From Clavibacter californiensis (GTDB lineage: Bacteria; Actinomycetota; Actinomycetes; Actinomycetales; Microbacteriaceae), in assembly GCF_021952865.1 (NCBI RefSeq), contig NZ_CP040792.1:2852001-2916000 (forward strand): a stretch of DNA of 64,000 nucleotides, given 5' to 3'. This document shows positions 55,380 to 63,377 of the stretch, in pieces. Every line of letters starts with the position of its first letter. Position 1 is the stretch's first letter. Made by a program: the position numbers and the translations under genes. The notes beneath the pieces were generated by a model. The model had not been told where the DNA came from and made no database searches. It saw only the letters and a program-made list of their open reading frames with translations.

Positions 55380-56498
55380 ATGACCGAACCGCTCGACGCT
55401 CCCGACGACGCCCTCGCCCGGCGCCTCCGCGACGATCCCGACGCCGCGCGCCGTCTCGAGGAGCTGCGACGCCGCGCATACGGCCGGGACGGATCCACCG
55501 CGGCGCTCGTCGAGGTCCCCGCCGACCTCCGCGCGCGCACCGGCTACGACGCGGACGAGCTGCCGGCGCCGCTCGTCGCCCTGCTCGCGGAGGAGGCGCG
55601 GCTCGTCGACGAGGGCGCGGCGCTGCTGGCGTCCGAGCGTCCGGTGCCCGATGCCGCACGGGCCGCGCAGGCGGACGAGGGAGCGCGAACCGGAGACGAC
55701 GCCGAGGCGGCCGCTCCACGTCGGCCACGCGCCCCCAGGATCCTCGTGATGGTCGTCGCGGGCCTCGTCGTGCTCGCCGGCCTCGGCACAGCGGCAGCCG
55801 TGGGTTCTCTCGACGCCGGATCCACCGCCTCGACGCCCCCGACCGCCGAGGGCGTCGGATCCGCCGAGGGCGTCGGATCCGCCGAGGGCGTCGGATCCGA
55901 CGTGACCTCGACCGCCACCCCGCGCGGCCAGGCGATGGGCACGCCCGACGGGCGACGCGGATCCGTCGTCCCCGACTTCACGGCGGATCCGCCCGTCCGG
56001 GTCCCGCTGACCGAGGCCGAGCTCGCCGAGAGTCTGCGAGTCCGCGCCGATCAGGCGTGGAGCCTCGTGCTCGAGCAGCAGCCGGACGCGGTGCGGCCCG
56101 ACGTCCGGATGGAGCGGGTGGTCGACGACGAGGAGGACTACGCGGAGCAGCAGGTGGCCTGTCTGCGGGACGCGGGCCTCACGGCGTTCATGGAGGGCCA
56201 GTCCAGCTTCAGCATCACCGACGGCGATCCGGTCGCCGTCTACGCGTGCTCGGTCCGCTTCCCCCTGCGCGACAACGGCGGTCGCACCGACGCCGAGCTC
56301 GCCTACATCCACGACTACTACGTCTCCTACCTGATCCCCTGCTACGCCGCGGAGGGGAGGCCGTACGTCGGCGAGGTCCCTGCCGTCGACGACTTCATCG
56401 CCGACGTGCGCGCCGAGCGGCCCTGGACCCCGTTCCCCGACGCGATGAGCGGCGGTCTGGCCGCGGCGTGCCCGGTGCTCCCCGCGGCGTACCGGTGA
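55380..56498 (+). CDS. Unknown single-TM protein, paralogue B1
   Basis: 372 residues: cytosolic N-terminus (LARRLRDDPDAARRLEELRRRAYGRDG... LPAPLVALLAEEARLVDEGAALL), one TM (about 121-141), a Ser/Thr/Gly linker with three AEGVGS repeats, then an exported domain with four cysteines (QQVACL, YACSVRFP, LIPCYAAEG, AAACPVLP) and the striking YIHDYYVSYLIPCY. GAGGAGG lies just before the ATG. Tandem paralogue B2 is coupled by GTGA. No known family. Confidence 0.82.
   Translation: MTEPLDAPDDALARRLRDDPDAARRLEELRRRAYGRDGSTAALVEVPADLRARTGYDADELPAPLVALLAEEARLVDEGAALLASERPVPDAARAAQADEGARTGDDAEAAAPRRPRAPRILVMVVAGLVVLAGLGTAAAVGSLDAGSTASTPPTAEGVGSAEGVGSAEGVGSDVTSTATPRGQAMGTPDGRRGSVVPDFTADPPVRVPLTEAELAESLRVRADQAWSLVLEQQPDAVRPDVRMERVVDDEEDYAEQQVACLRDAGLTAFMEGQSSFSITDGDPVAVYACSVRFPLRDNGGRTDAELAYIHDYYVSYLIPCYAAEGRPYVGEVPAVDDFIADVRAERPWTPFPDAMSGGLAAACPVLPAAYR
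55845..55898. repeat. Three perfect 18-bp tandem repeats in paralogue B1
   Basis: Three exact copies of an 18-bp unit (gccgagggcgtcggatcc) encode AEGVGS three times in the exported linker. Identical copies imply recent expansion or ongoing slippage. Confidence 0.95.
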
Positions 56499-57556
56499 CG
56501 ACTCCGGGCTCGCCCGCCGACGCCCTGGATCGACGGCTGCGGGACGACCCGGACGCCGCTCGCGCCCTCGACGCCCTCCGGCGCGCCGCCTACGGTCGCG
56601 AGGACGGAGACGCCCCGGACGTGGAGGTGCCCGAGGGGATCCGGCTGGCCGCCGGGATCGAGGTCGACGCGCTCCCGGCACCGCTCGTCGCGCTCCTGGT
56701 CGAGGAGCACCGTCTCGTCGGCGAGGGCCGGGAGCTGCTCGCCGCCGATGCGCGGGCGACCCCGCGCGCGTCGGACGACGCCCCGACCGCGTCCGGGGAG
56801 ACCGCGGATCCCCGCGCGCACCCGCGCGCCCCGCGCCGCCGCCTCCTCCGCCCCGGCCCGGTCGCCGCGGTGCTCGCGGGCGGGCTCCTCGTCGTCGGGC
56901 TCGGCACCGCATCCGCGGCCGGCCTCCTCGCCGACGACGACAGCTGGCGATCGCAGGAGCCCACCTCGACGCCCGGCCCGCCGAGCACGCCGGATCCCCG
57001 CATCGGCACGCCCGTGCCCGCGTTCACGGAGGGACCGCCGGCGAAGCTGCGCGAGGACCTCACCGACGTCGAGACCGCTCAGGCGCTCCGGGAGAGCGCC
57101 GACTCCCTCTGGGACCGGGTGCTCCTCGAGCGTCCCGACGCCGTGCGCCCGGATCTGCCCGTCGAGCGCGTCCTCGACGGCGAGGAGTGGGTCAGGCAGC
57201 AGGCCGCGTGCCTGGGCGAGTCGGGGGTGCGCGTCCAGGTCATCGGTACGGGCGAGGACACCCGGCTGGGCACCCACTCCGCGGATGCCGCCGTGGAGTA
57301 CGCCTGCTCGGTCCGCTTCCCGACCACGCCCGGCGGCCCGTTGACGGACGCCGCGCTCGGCTGGCTGCACGACTACTACGTCGACTTCCTCATCCCCTGC
57401 TACGCATCCGAGGGCGAGCCGTACGAGGGCGAGGTGCCGGACCGCGACGCCTTCGTCGCGCTGTCCCACGCCGGCGACTACTGGCAGCCGTCCGTCGAGA
57501 CGCGCGACGGCGTGCTGGACTCCCGCTGCCCGGAGGCGCCCGCGGGCCTCCGCTGA
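56495..57556 (+). CDS. Unknown single-TM protein, paralogue B2
   Basis: 353 residues, tandem paralogue of B1. All four exported cysteines are kept (QQAACL, YACSVRFP, LIPCYASEG, DSRCPEAP) along with WLHDYYVDFLIPCYASEGEPYEGEVP. The cytosolic N-terminus and TM (VAAVLAGGLLVVGLGTASAAGLL) are also alike, while the linker is shorter and lacks AEGVGS repeats. GTG start overlaps the B1 stop (GTGA). Conserved cysteines point to two disulfides in a secreted beta-rich or helical domain of unknown role. Confidence 0.82.
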   Translation: MTTPGSPADALDRRLRDDPDAARALDALRRAAYGREDGDAPDVEVPEGIRLAAGIEVDALPAPLVALLVEEHRLVGEGRELLAADARATPRASDDAPTASGETADPRAHPRAPRRRLLRPGPVAAVLAGGLLVVGLGTASAAGLLADDDSWRSQEPTSTPGPPSTPDPRIGTPVPAFTEGPPAKLREDLTDVETAQALRESADSLWDRVLLERPDAVRPDLPVERVLDGEEWVRQQAACLGESGVRVQVIGTGEDTRLGTHSADAAVEYACSVRFPTTPGGPLTDAALGWLHDYYVDFLIPCYASEGEPYEGEVPDRDAFVALSHAGDYWQPSVETRDGVLDSRCPEAPAGLR

Positions 57557-57561
57557 CCCGC

Positions 57562-57581
57562 CGCGCCTGCTGAGGACGCTT
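57562..57581. promoter_or_regulatory. Imperfect inverted repeat before the UPF0718 gene
   Basis: GCTGAG and CTCAGC arms flank seven bases just after paralogue B2 and about 70 bases before the UPF0718 gene. It could be a weak terminator for B2 or an operator; no metal-regulator box was recognised. Confidence 0.3.
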
Positions 57582-57649
57582 CTCAGCGCGGTTAGGGTTG
57601 AATCTGTGCGCGCCCCCATCGGACCCCGGCCCCGCGCCACCGGTCCGCG

Positions 57650-58861
57650 ATGACGGATCGCCGCACCCCGTGGGCGCCGGACGACGACGACGCGTCCCCC
57701 TTCGACCGGCCCGCGCGCCCGCGCCGCGAGCGCGCCCGCGACCGTCGCCGCGCTCGCGAGGACGGTCCCGGCGACGGATCCGCCACCGTGACCGCGGCAC
57801 CCACCGCCACGCGCACCGCCACCCGCGAGCACCACGAGCACGACCACGACGCCCCGCGCCCCGCCCGCGCCGCCCCCACCGGGATCCGCACCGGCCTCGG
57901 GACGGGCCTCGCCCTCGTCCTCCTGCTCCTCGCCCTCCGCGCCGCCTCCCCGGCGCTCGGCGACAGCGTCCTGCCCGACCGGCTCCAGGACCTCGTCACC
58001 CTGAGCGTCAGCGTCATCGTGGAGTCGCTGCCGTTCGTGATCCTCGGCATCGTGCTGTCGATCGTCGTGCAGGTGTGGGTGCCGCCCGGCGTCATCGAGC
58101 GCCGGCTCCCCCGCAACCCGTTCGCGCGCCGCGCGTGCATCTCGTTCCTCGGCATGGCCCTGCCCGTGTGCGAGTGCGGCAACGTGCCGCTCGCGCGCGG
58201 TCTCGTGGTGCGCGGCTTCACGGTGCCGGAGTCGATCACGTTCCTGCTGGCCGCGCCGATCCTCAACCCCATCACCATCATCACGACGCACGCGGCCTTC
58301 GGCTGGGACGGCTGGATCCTCGTGGCCCGCCTCGTCGGCGGCTTCCTGATCGCGAACGTGGTCGGCTGGCTCTTCAGCCTGCACCCCGAGCCCGACCGCC
58401 TCCTCACGCCCGAGTTCCGCGCCGAGTGCGCCCTGCCCGACCCGCACGCCCACGGCGGCGCGCGCGTCCGGAAGTCGATCTCGCTGTTCGGGCGCGAGGC
58501 GACGACGATCATGCCGGCGCTCGTCATCGGATCCCTGCTGGCCGGCCTCATCCAGGTCGCGGTGCCGCGCGAGGTGCTCGTGACGCTCGGCGGCAGCCCG
58601 ATCCTCTCGGTGCTCGCGCTGATGCTCCTCGCGTTCGTCGTCTCCGTCTGCTCCAACGTGGACGCGTTCTTCGTGCTCTCGTTCGGATCCGTGTTCCTGC
58701 CCGGCGGCATCGTCGCCTTCCTGGTGTTCGGGCCGGTCATCGACGTGAAGATGCTCGCGCTCATGCGCACCACCTACTCGACCCGCACGCTCGTGATGAT
58801 CACCTCGGTCGTCGCGCTGATCAGCCTCGCGCTGGGATGGGGTGTCAATGCCATCGCCTGA
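57650..58861 (+). CDS. UPF0718-family permease with His-rich N-terminus
   Basis: 403 residues. A cytosolic N-terminus holds HEHDHD-type histidines (EHHEHDHD), then eight or so TM segments. The family signature LPVCECGNVPLARGL and SNVDAFFVLSFGS are visible; UPF0718 (YcgR/YraQ type) proteins are permeases of unknown substrate, some linked to arsenic or metal resistance. The next gene is the UPF0703 partner (TIGR03943) overlapping by 14 bases. The clustered histidines and adjacent partner suggest metal transport; this is inference. Confidence 0.88.
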   Translation: MTDRRTPWAPDDDDASPFDRPARPRRERARDRRRAREDGPGDGSATVTAAPTATRTATREHHEHDHDAPRPARAAPTGIRTGLGTGLALVLLLLALRAASPALGDSVLPDRLQDLVTLSVSVIVESLPFVILGIVLSIVVQVWVPPGVIERRLPRNPFARRACISFLGMALPVCECGNVPLARGLVVRGFTVPESITFLLAAPILNPITIITTHAAFGWDGWILVARLVGGFLIANVVGWLFSLHPEPDRLLTPEFRAECALPDPHAHGGARVRKSISLFGREATTIMPALVIGSLLAGLIQVAVPREVLVTLGGSPILSVLALMLLAFVVSVCSNVDAFFVLSFGSVFLPGGIVAFLVFGPVIDVKMLALMRTTYSTRTLVMITSVVALISLALGWGVNAIA

Positions 58862-59762
58862 CGACCGGGACACGCTCGACCGGACCGCCGCCACGCTCCC
58901 CGGCGGCCTCCGCCGCGCCCGACGCCGCCGCGCCGCCGGCGGTCGGACCTCGTCCACGGTGGGCCTCGTGCTCCTCGCCGCGTGCATCGTCTCGACGCTG
59001 TGGCTGACGATCACCGGCCAGCTCGGCCTCTACATCCACCCGCGCTACTTCGTGTTCACCGGGATCATGGCGGTCATCGGCCTGGTCGCGACGGTCGCCG
59101 GGTTCGCGCTGCGCCCCGCCGACGCCGCGGAGGAGCACGACCACGACCACGGATCCGCCGCGCTCGACGACCTCGCCGAAGGGGCCGCCGGGGCCGCCGG
59201 ACGCGCCGAGACCCCCGCCGCCCGATCCACCCTCCGCGCCCGCGCCTCCCGCGTCGCCGTCGCCGCCGTCGTGACCGTCACAGTGGTAGCCGTCCTCGTG
59301 CTCCCGCCGCGGACGCTCACCCAGAGCACCGTCACGCAGCGCGCGCTCAACTCGAGCACGGTCGCCTCCGACGCCGCGCCCGACCAGGAGCTCCTCGGCA
59401 CGGACGACTTCTCCACCCTGGGCGTGAAGGACTGGTCGCAGCTGCTCGCGCAGACCACGGATCCGACCTTCTTCACCTCGAAGTCCGTCGACATCACGGG
59501 CTTCGTGAGCGCCGACCCCGACGACCCGGACGACGTGTTCTACGTCACGCGCTTCGTCGTCACCTGCTGCGCGGTCGACGCGCAGCCCGTCGGCGTCCCC
59601 GTCTACCAGCCGGGCTGGAAGTCGACGCTGCAGACCGACGAGTGGGTGCGCGTCACCGGCCCGTTCGCGTCGAACCCGAGCGCGAAGAGCCGGCAGCCGC
59701 TCGCGGTCATGCCGCAGGGCGTCCAGCAGGTCGACCAGCCCGCCGACCCCTACGTCTACTGA
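58848..59762 (+). CDS. UPF0703/TIGR03943-family membrane protein
   Basis: 304 residues: two to three TM segments with a HEHDHDHGSA-type histidine loop (EEHDHDHG) and an exported domain with a Cys pair (VVTCCAVDAQPVGVPVYQPGWKSTL) typical of TIGR03943. YcgQ-like proteins pair with YcgR (UPF0718). The ATG is inside the UPF0718 3' end (overlap of 14 bases); a GTG two codons earlier is also open. The pair probably forms one complex. Confidence 0.88.
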   Translation: MPSPDDRDTLDRTAATLPGGLRRARRRRAAGGRTSSTVGLVLLAACIVSTLWLTITGQLGLYIHPRYFVFTGIMAVIGLVATVAGFALRPADAAEEHDHDHGSAALDDLAEGAAGAAGRAETPAARSTLRARASRVAVAAVVTVTVVAVLVLPPRTLTQSTVTQRALNSSTVASDAAPDQELLGTDDFSTLGVKDWSQLLAQTTDPTFFTSKSVDITGFVSADPDDPDDVFYVTRFVVTCCAVDAQPVGVPVYQPGWKSTLQTDEWVRVTGPFASNPSAKSRQPLAVMPQGVQQVDQPADPYVY

Positions 59763-59769
59763 GCCGCCC

Positions 59770-61161
59770 GTGACCGATGCCCCCGCCTCCCCGCGCGCCT
59801 TCCGCCGGGCGTTCACCGCCGTGATCCTCGTGCTGGTCCTCGCCTGCGGCGGCCTGCTCGCGGTCGCCGGCAGCCAGGGGCCGCGGCTCGTGCGCACCGA
59901 CGTGGATCCGCTCGCCGTCGTGCAGCAGTCCCGGCAGCGGCTCGTGCTCGCGGCGAACCGGCCGATCCAGCCGGTCGACGTCTCGCGCATCAGGATGGAG
60001 CCCGGCGCCGACTTCACCGTCGACACGCAGGCCGACCGCATCATCATCGACTTCACCCGGCCGCTCGCCTACGACGCCGACTACACGGTCGCGATCGACG
60101 GCGTCCAGGGCGTCGGCGGCGGCCCCTCGTCCGACCTCGCGACGTCGTTCCGCACGGGCGACCCCGGCATGTACGTCCTCGTCCGCGGCGGCGAGCAGCA
60201 GGCAGACCGGATCCTCCGGCAGAGCGTCGGCGGCGGCGGCCAGGGCGCGAACGACGAGGTGTTCGAGGCCACGAAGATCCAGGAGTACGCGGTCGTGGGG
60301 CAGTCGCTCGTGGTCGCCACGCTCCAGGACGACGGCACGAACGGCCTCGTGATCGCGGGGCTGGACGGCTCCGGCCAGGTCGACCTCCCGCTCCCCGGCC
60401 GCGGCACGCTCCAGGACCTCCATGCCGAGGACACGGGGACCACGATCGGCTTCCGCTTCACGAGCACGGACGGCGGCCCGTACGACGACACCCTCATGGT
60501 CGACGACGTCGGCGCGGGGGCCACGCCGGCGCCCGTGCTCGGGCTCGACGGCCAGGCGATCAGCGCGCAGGCGTGGGGCTTCGTGCCGGGGCGACCGCAG
60601 CTCGTCGCGCACGGGCAGGACGGCGACCTCTCCCTGGTCACGGTCGACGGGTCGTCGCCCATCGTCCCGCTCGGCCGCCACGGCACGCTCGGCCCGTTCT
60701 CCGCGGACGGCACGCGGCTCGCGGTCACGGATCCCGGTTCGACGACCGAGATCGACCTCCGCACCGCCCAGCAGACGCAGCTGCCCACCGAGACCGGCGG
60801 CGCCGACCTCCAGTACGACGGCGCGATCTCGTTCGTGCCCGGCGACGACGGCGCGGTGCTGCGCGTGCGCACGACGCTCGATCCCGCGACGGGCACCGCC
60901 ACGCAGCGGCTCGTCGTCGTCCGCGACGGCCAGGCGAGCGACGTCTACGTGCCCGCGGACCCGGCCACCCGCATCACGGGCCTCTCTGTCACTCCGAACG
61001 GGCGCTTCGCCCTGCTCGAGACCGTCCCGGATCCCGCGCGCGGCGCGAGCGACGACTACCCCAGGGAGCCCCGCGACACGTCCGTGACCACGCTGCTGGT
61101 GGAGCTCGCGACCGGCACCGTGACCCGCAGCGTCGCCGGCTTCGAGGTCACGATCGGCTGA
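59770..61161 (+). CDS. Secreted beta-rich protein beside the UPF0718/UPF0703 pair
   Basis: 463 residues with an N-terminal membrane anchor or signal (AFTAVILVLVLACGGLLAVAG) and an Ig-like stretch (RIRMEPGADFTVDTQADRIIIDFTRPLAYDADYTVAIDGVQG), then repeated beta-propeller-like segments (LVIAGLDGSGQVDLPLPG, LSLVTVDGSSPIVPLG, LAVTDPGSTTEIDL). No enzymatic motif. GTG start eight bases after the UPF0703 stop, so it is cotranscribed; it may be the exported partner of the permease pair. Function unknown. Confidence 0.8.
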   Translation: MTDAPASPRAFRRAFTAVILVLVLACGGLLAVAGSQGPRLVRTDVDPLAVVQQSRQRLVLAANRPIQPVDVSRIRMEPGADFTVDTQADRIIIDFTRPLAYDADYTVAIDGVQGVGGGPSSDLATSFRTGDPGMYVLVRGGEQQADRILRQSVGGGGQGANDEVFEATKIQEYAVVGQSLVVATLQDDGTNGLVIAGLDGSGQVDLPLPGRGTLQDLHAEDTGTTIGFRFTSTDGGPYDDTLMVDDVGAGATPAPVLGLDGQAISAQAWGFVPGRPQLVAHGQDGDLSLVTVDGSSPIVPLGRHGTLGPFSADGTRLAVTDPGSTTEIDLRTAQQTQLPTETGGADLQYDGAISFVPGDDGAVLRVRTTLDPATGTATQRLVVVRDGQASDVYVPADPATRITGLSVTPNGRFALLETVPDPARGASDDYPREPRDTSVTTLLVELATGTVTRSVAGFEVTIG

Positions 61162-61195
61162 CGCGACGGGCGTCGCAGCCCGACCCCGCACGCGC

Positions 61196-61233
61196 CGACG
61201 GCCCCGGCTCCCCGGAGGGAGACGAGGCCGTCG
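61196..61233. terminator. Imperfect hairpin between convergent genes
   Basis: Eight-base perfect arms cgacggcc and ggccgtcg with a G+C-rich 22-base loop that can pair further, between the secreted protein gene and the convergent lipoprotein gene. Confidence 0.6.
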
Positions 61234-61289
61234 ATGCGTTCTGCTGTGATCGCAGGTGGTGCTGTGCCGGGGTCGAGCCCGGGTGGGTG

Positions 61290-61982
61290 CTACTTGGTGT
61301 TGACGGTGATCTTGGCGATGCCGACGACGAGCTGGTCGGTGACCGCGGTCGTGCCGAACGTGCTGTTCAGGAGGCTGGCGGCGTCGGGGCTGACCTTGAC
61401 CGTGGTGCCCTCGAGGACGGCGTTGTCGCCCTCCATGGCGAGGGGCTTCAGGGTCGTGCCGTCGAGGTTGAAGATGTAGACGTCCTTCATGACCTCGCCG
61501 TCGCCGACCTGGACCGAGCCCGTGAGGCGGCTGGTGCCGGGGTCGATGACGAAGTCGGTGAGCTTCACGACGGTGGAGCCGGCGGTGAGGCTGATGCCGG
61601 AGCCGGAGTGGTCGATCTCGCCCTGGACGTAGGGGCGGTAGGACTGCTCGGGGTCGAAGTACTTCACGTTGCCGCCGGTGATGGGGAACGCGAGGGTGCC
61701 GGTGGCGCCGTCGAGGGTCGCGGTGCCGATGACGCCGGGGGTCAGGCCCAGGGTCGTGAGGGCGCCGGTGAAGCCGGAGTCGAGGGTGACCTGGGTGTCG
61801 ACGCCGGTCAGGGTCGGGATCGTCGCGAGCGGCGTGGGGTTGGCCTCGGTCGTCGCGGTCGCGGCGGGTGTGGAGGAGGTCGAGGACGAGGGGGTCTCGG
61901 CGGGGGTCGAGCAGGCCGCGAGGCCGACGACGAGGAAGCCCGCGGTGGCGAGGCCGAAGACGGACTTGGTGAGGTTGCGCAT
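61290..61982 (-). CDS. Exported lipoprotein of unknown function
   Basis: 230 residues with a lipoprotein signal (LVVGLAACSTP, lipobox LAAC) and a Ser/Thr-rich tether. The mature domain is beta-rich (FPITGGNVKYFDPEQSYRPYVQGEIDHSGSGISL... VKLTDFVIDPGTSRLTGSV), a layout seen in HtaA-like and related surface proteins, but the match is loose. AAGGAAC precedes the ATG. It is divergent from a PadR gene over a 264-bp region with operator-like repeats, so PadR probably controls it. Confidence 0.82.
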   Translation of the reverse strand: MRNLTKSVFGLATAGFLVVGLAACSTPAETPSSSTSSTPAATATTEANPTPLATIPTLTGVDTQVTLDSGFTGALTTLGLTPGVIGTATLDGATGTLAFPITGGNVKYFDPEQSYRPYVQGEIDHSGSGISLTAGSTVVKLTDFVIDPGTSRLTGSVQVGDGEVMKDVYIFNLDGTTLKPLAMEGDNAVLEGTTVKVSPDAASLLNSTFGTTAVTDQLVVGIAKITVNTK

Positions 61983-62171
61983 GGGAGTTCCTTCGCTGTG
62001 TGGACTGGGGATCCGCCCGGTTCCCCGGGCGACACAGGGACTTCGGCGCGGTCGCGGAACGGGTTGGGGCCGGTTCCCCTTTCCCAGGCGAACGCCAGCT
62101 TCACGCGGCGTTCCCCCGGGATCACGGGGATCGGCGGCGGGGCCCCTCGAGTTCGAGGCTTGACATCCGAC

Positions 62172-62203
62172 TGTCGCCGATATATCGTCGCTACATCGCG
62201 ACA
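62172..62203. promoter_or_regulatory. Operator-like repeat between lipoprotein and PadR genes
   Basis: TGTCGC ... GCGACA arms (62172-62177 and 62198-62203) surround a perfect palindrome CGATATATCG (62178-62187). This AT-rich patch stands out from the surrounding sequence and lies 43 bases upstream of the padR-like ATG. PadR operators are often AT-rich dyads of this size. Confidence 0.55.
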
Positions 62204-62246
62204 GCACGCCGCGATCCACGACATCACCTGACCGGAAGGAGCGCTC

Positions 62247-62930
62247 ATGCGCACCCACGACCACGACGACCACCTGTCGTCCCCCTCATCCGCCGAGGTC
62301 CCCACCGACCGCCACGAGCCCCGCATGCAGCACCACCGCGGCGGGCGCCCGCGCATCATGCCGGGTCACCCCCTCGCCCGCGGCTTCCGCCCGGGCGACG
62401 GCCCCGGCTTCCCCGGGTTCCCGGGCTTCCCGGGGATGGGCGGCTTCGGCGGCCCCGGCTTCGGCCCGGGCCGCGGACGCGGCGGACGGGGTCGCGCCCG
62501 CCGCGGCGACGTCCGCCTCGCGATCCTCTCCCTGCTCGCCGACGCCCCCTCGAACGGCTACGGCCTCATCACCGGCATCGCCGCGAAGACCGAGGGCGCC
62601 TGGCGGCCGAGCCCCGGATCCGTCTACCCCACGCTCCAGCAGCTCGTCGACGAGGACCTGATCGTCGCCGACGAGACAGGCGCCAAGAGCGTCTACTCCC
62701 TCACCGACCAGGGCCGCGCCCACGTCGAGGAGCACAAGGAGGAGATCGACGCCGCCTGGGCCGCGACCACCGACAAGTCCGAGGGCGAGGACGCGTTCCA
62801 GACCAGCCTCATGAAGCTCATGGGCGTGGTGAAGCCCCTCATGCACGACGCGACCGACGCCCAGCGCCAGGCCGCGGCGGCGAAGCTCGACGAGACGCGG
62901 CGCGCGCTGTACGCGATCCTCGCCGACTGA
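62247..62930 (+). CDS. PadR-family regulator with Gly/Phe/Pro-rich N-terminus
   Basis: 227 residues. The C-terminal 140 residues are a PadR winged helix (GDVRLAILSLLADAPSNGYGLITGI... PSPGSVYPTLQQLVDEDLIV... SVYSLTDQGRAHVEEH) plus a helical dimer region. The N-terminal 86 residues are low-complexity: His/Asp, then PGFPGFPGFPGMGGFGGPGFGPG and Arg/Gly repeats. AAGGAG lies just before the ATG. It is divergent from a lipoprotein gene with an operator-like dyad between. A strong hairpin follows. Confidence 0.9.
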   Translation: MRTHDHDDHLSSPSSAEVPTDRHEPRMQHHRGGRPRIMPGHPLARGFRPGDGPGFPGFPGFPGMGGFGGPGFGPGRGRGGRGRARRGDVRLAILSLLADAPSNGYGLITGIAAKTEGAWRPSPGSVYPTLQQLVDEDLIVADETGAKSVYSLTDQGRAHVEEHKEEIDAAWAATTDKSEGEDAFQTSLMKLMGVVKPLMHDATDAQRQAAAAKLDETRRALYAILAD

Positions 62931-62953
62931 TCCCCGCCGGCCTCCGGGCCCGG

Positions 62954-62993
62954 CACGACGACGGCCCCCGCTGATGCGGGGGCCGTCGTCGTG
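62954..62993. terminator. Bidirectional terminator after padR-like gene
   Basis: Eighteen-base perfect arms (cacgacgacggcccccgc and complement) with a TGAT loop, between convergent genes. Confidence 0.9.
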
Positions 62994-63006
62994 CGTGCGG
63001 GGCGGA

Positions 63007-63261
63007 TCAGCGGATCGCCGCTCCCGTGTCGAGGTCGTCGCCGGCCTCGAGGTCCGGACCGTCGGACTCGGTGATGTCGATGCCCAGCCCGCCGCCCGGG
63101 TGGTCGTCCGCGACCCCGTCGTCGTCGAGCGGCACGATGCGCTCGGCGTCGACGGCCTCCTGCGCCTCGCGGGCGTCGGCTCCGGCGAGCTCCTCCTCGT
63201 CGACGCCGGTGTCGTCCAGGTCGCGGTCGGCGGGGTCGCGCGGGTTCTCGATGTCGCTCAC
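63007..63261 (-). CDS. Small acidic protein of unknown function
   Basis: 84 residues, strongly acidic (DPADRDLDDTGVDEEELAGADAREAQEAVDAERIVPLDDDG). No hydrophobic segment, no cysteine and no recognised domain; probably disordered. The GTG start has AAGGAG a few bases upstream, good evidence that it is translated. Similar short acidic proteins are common in Microbacteriaceae but unnamed. Convergent with the padR-like gene and downstream of the molybdoenzyme gene. Confidence 0.7.
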   Translation of the reverse strand: MSDIENPRDPADRDLDDTGVDEEELAGADAREAQEAVDAERIVPLDDDGVADDHPGGGLGIDITESDGPDLEAGDDLDTGAAIR

Positions 63262-63377
63262 GGTGCTCTCCTTCGCTCGTCGGTGCGGCGCGGACGCGCC
63301 GTGCATCGACGGTACGCGCCCCGGCTCCGTGCCCGCTGGCCCGATGCGTCCGGCGAGCGACGGGAGGGCGGCTCGGC

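Noticed and set aside
55845-55898. CRISPR-like or recombination repeat
   Set aside because: The units are directly adjacent without spacers, in frame, and encode a hexapeptide; a simple tandem repeat.
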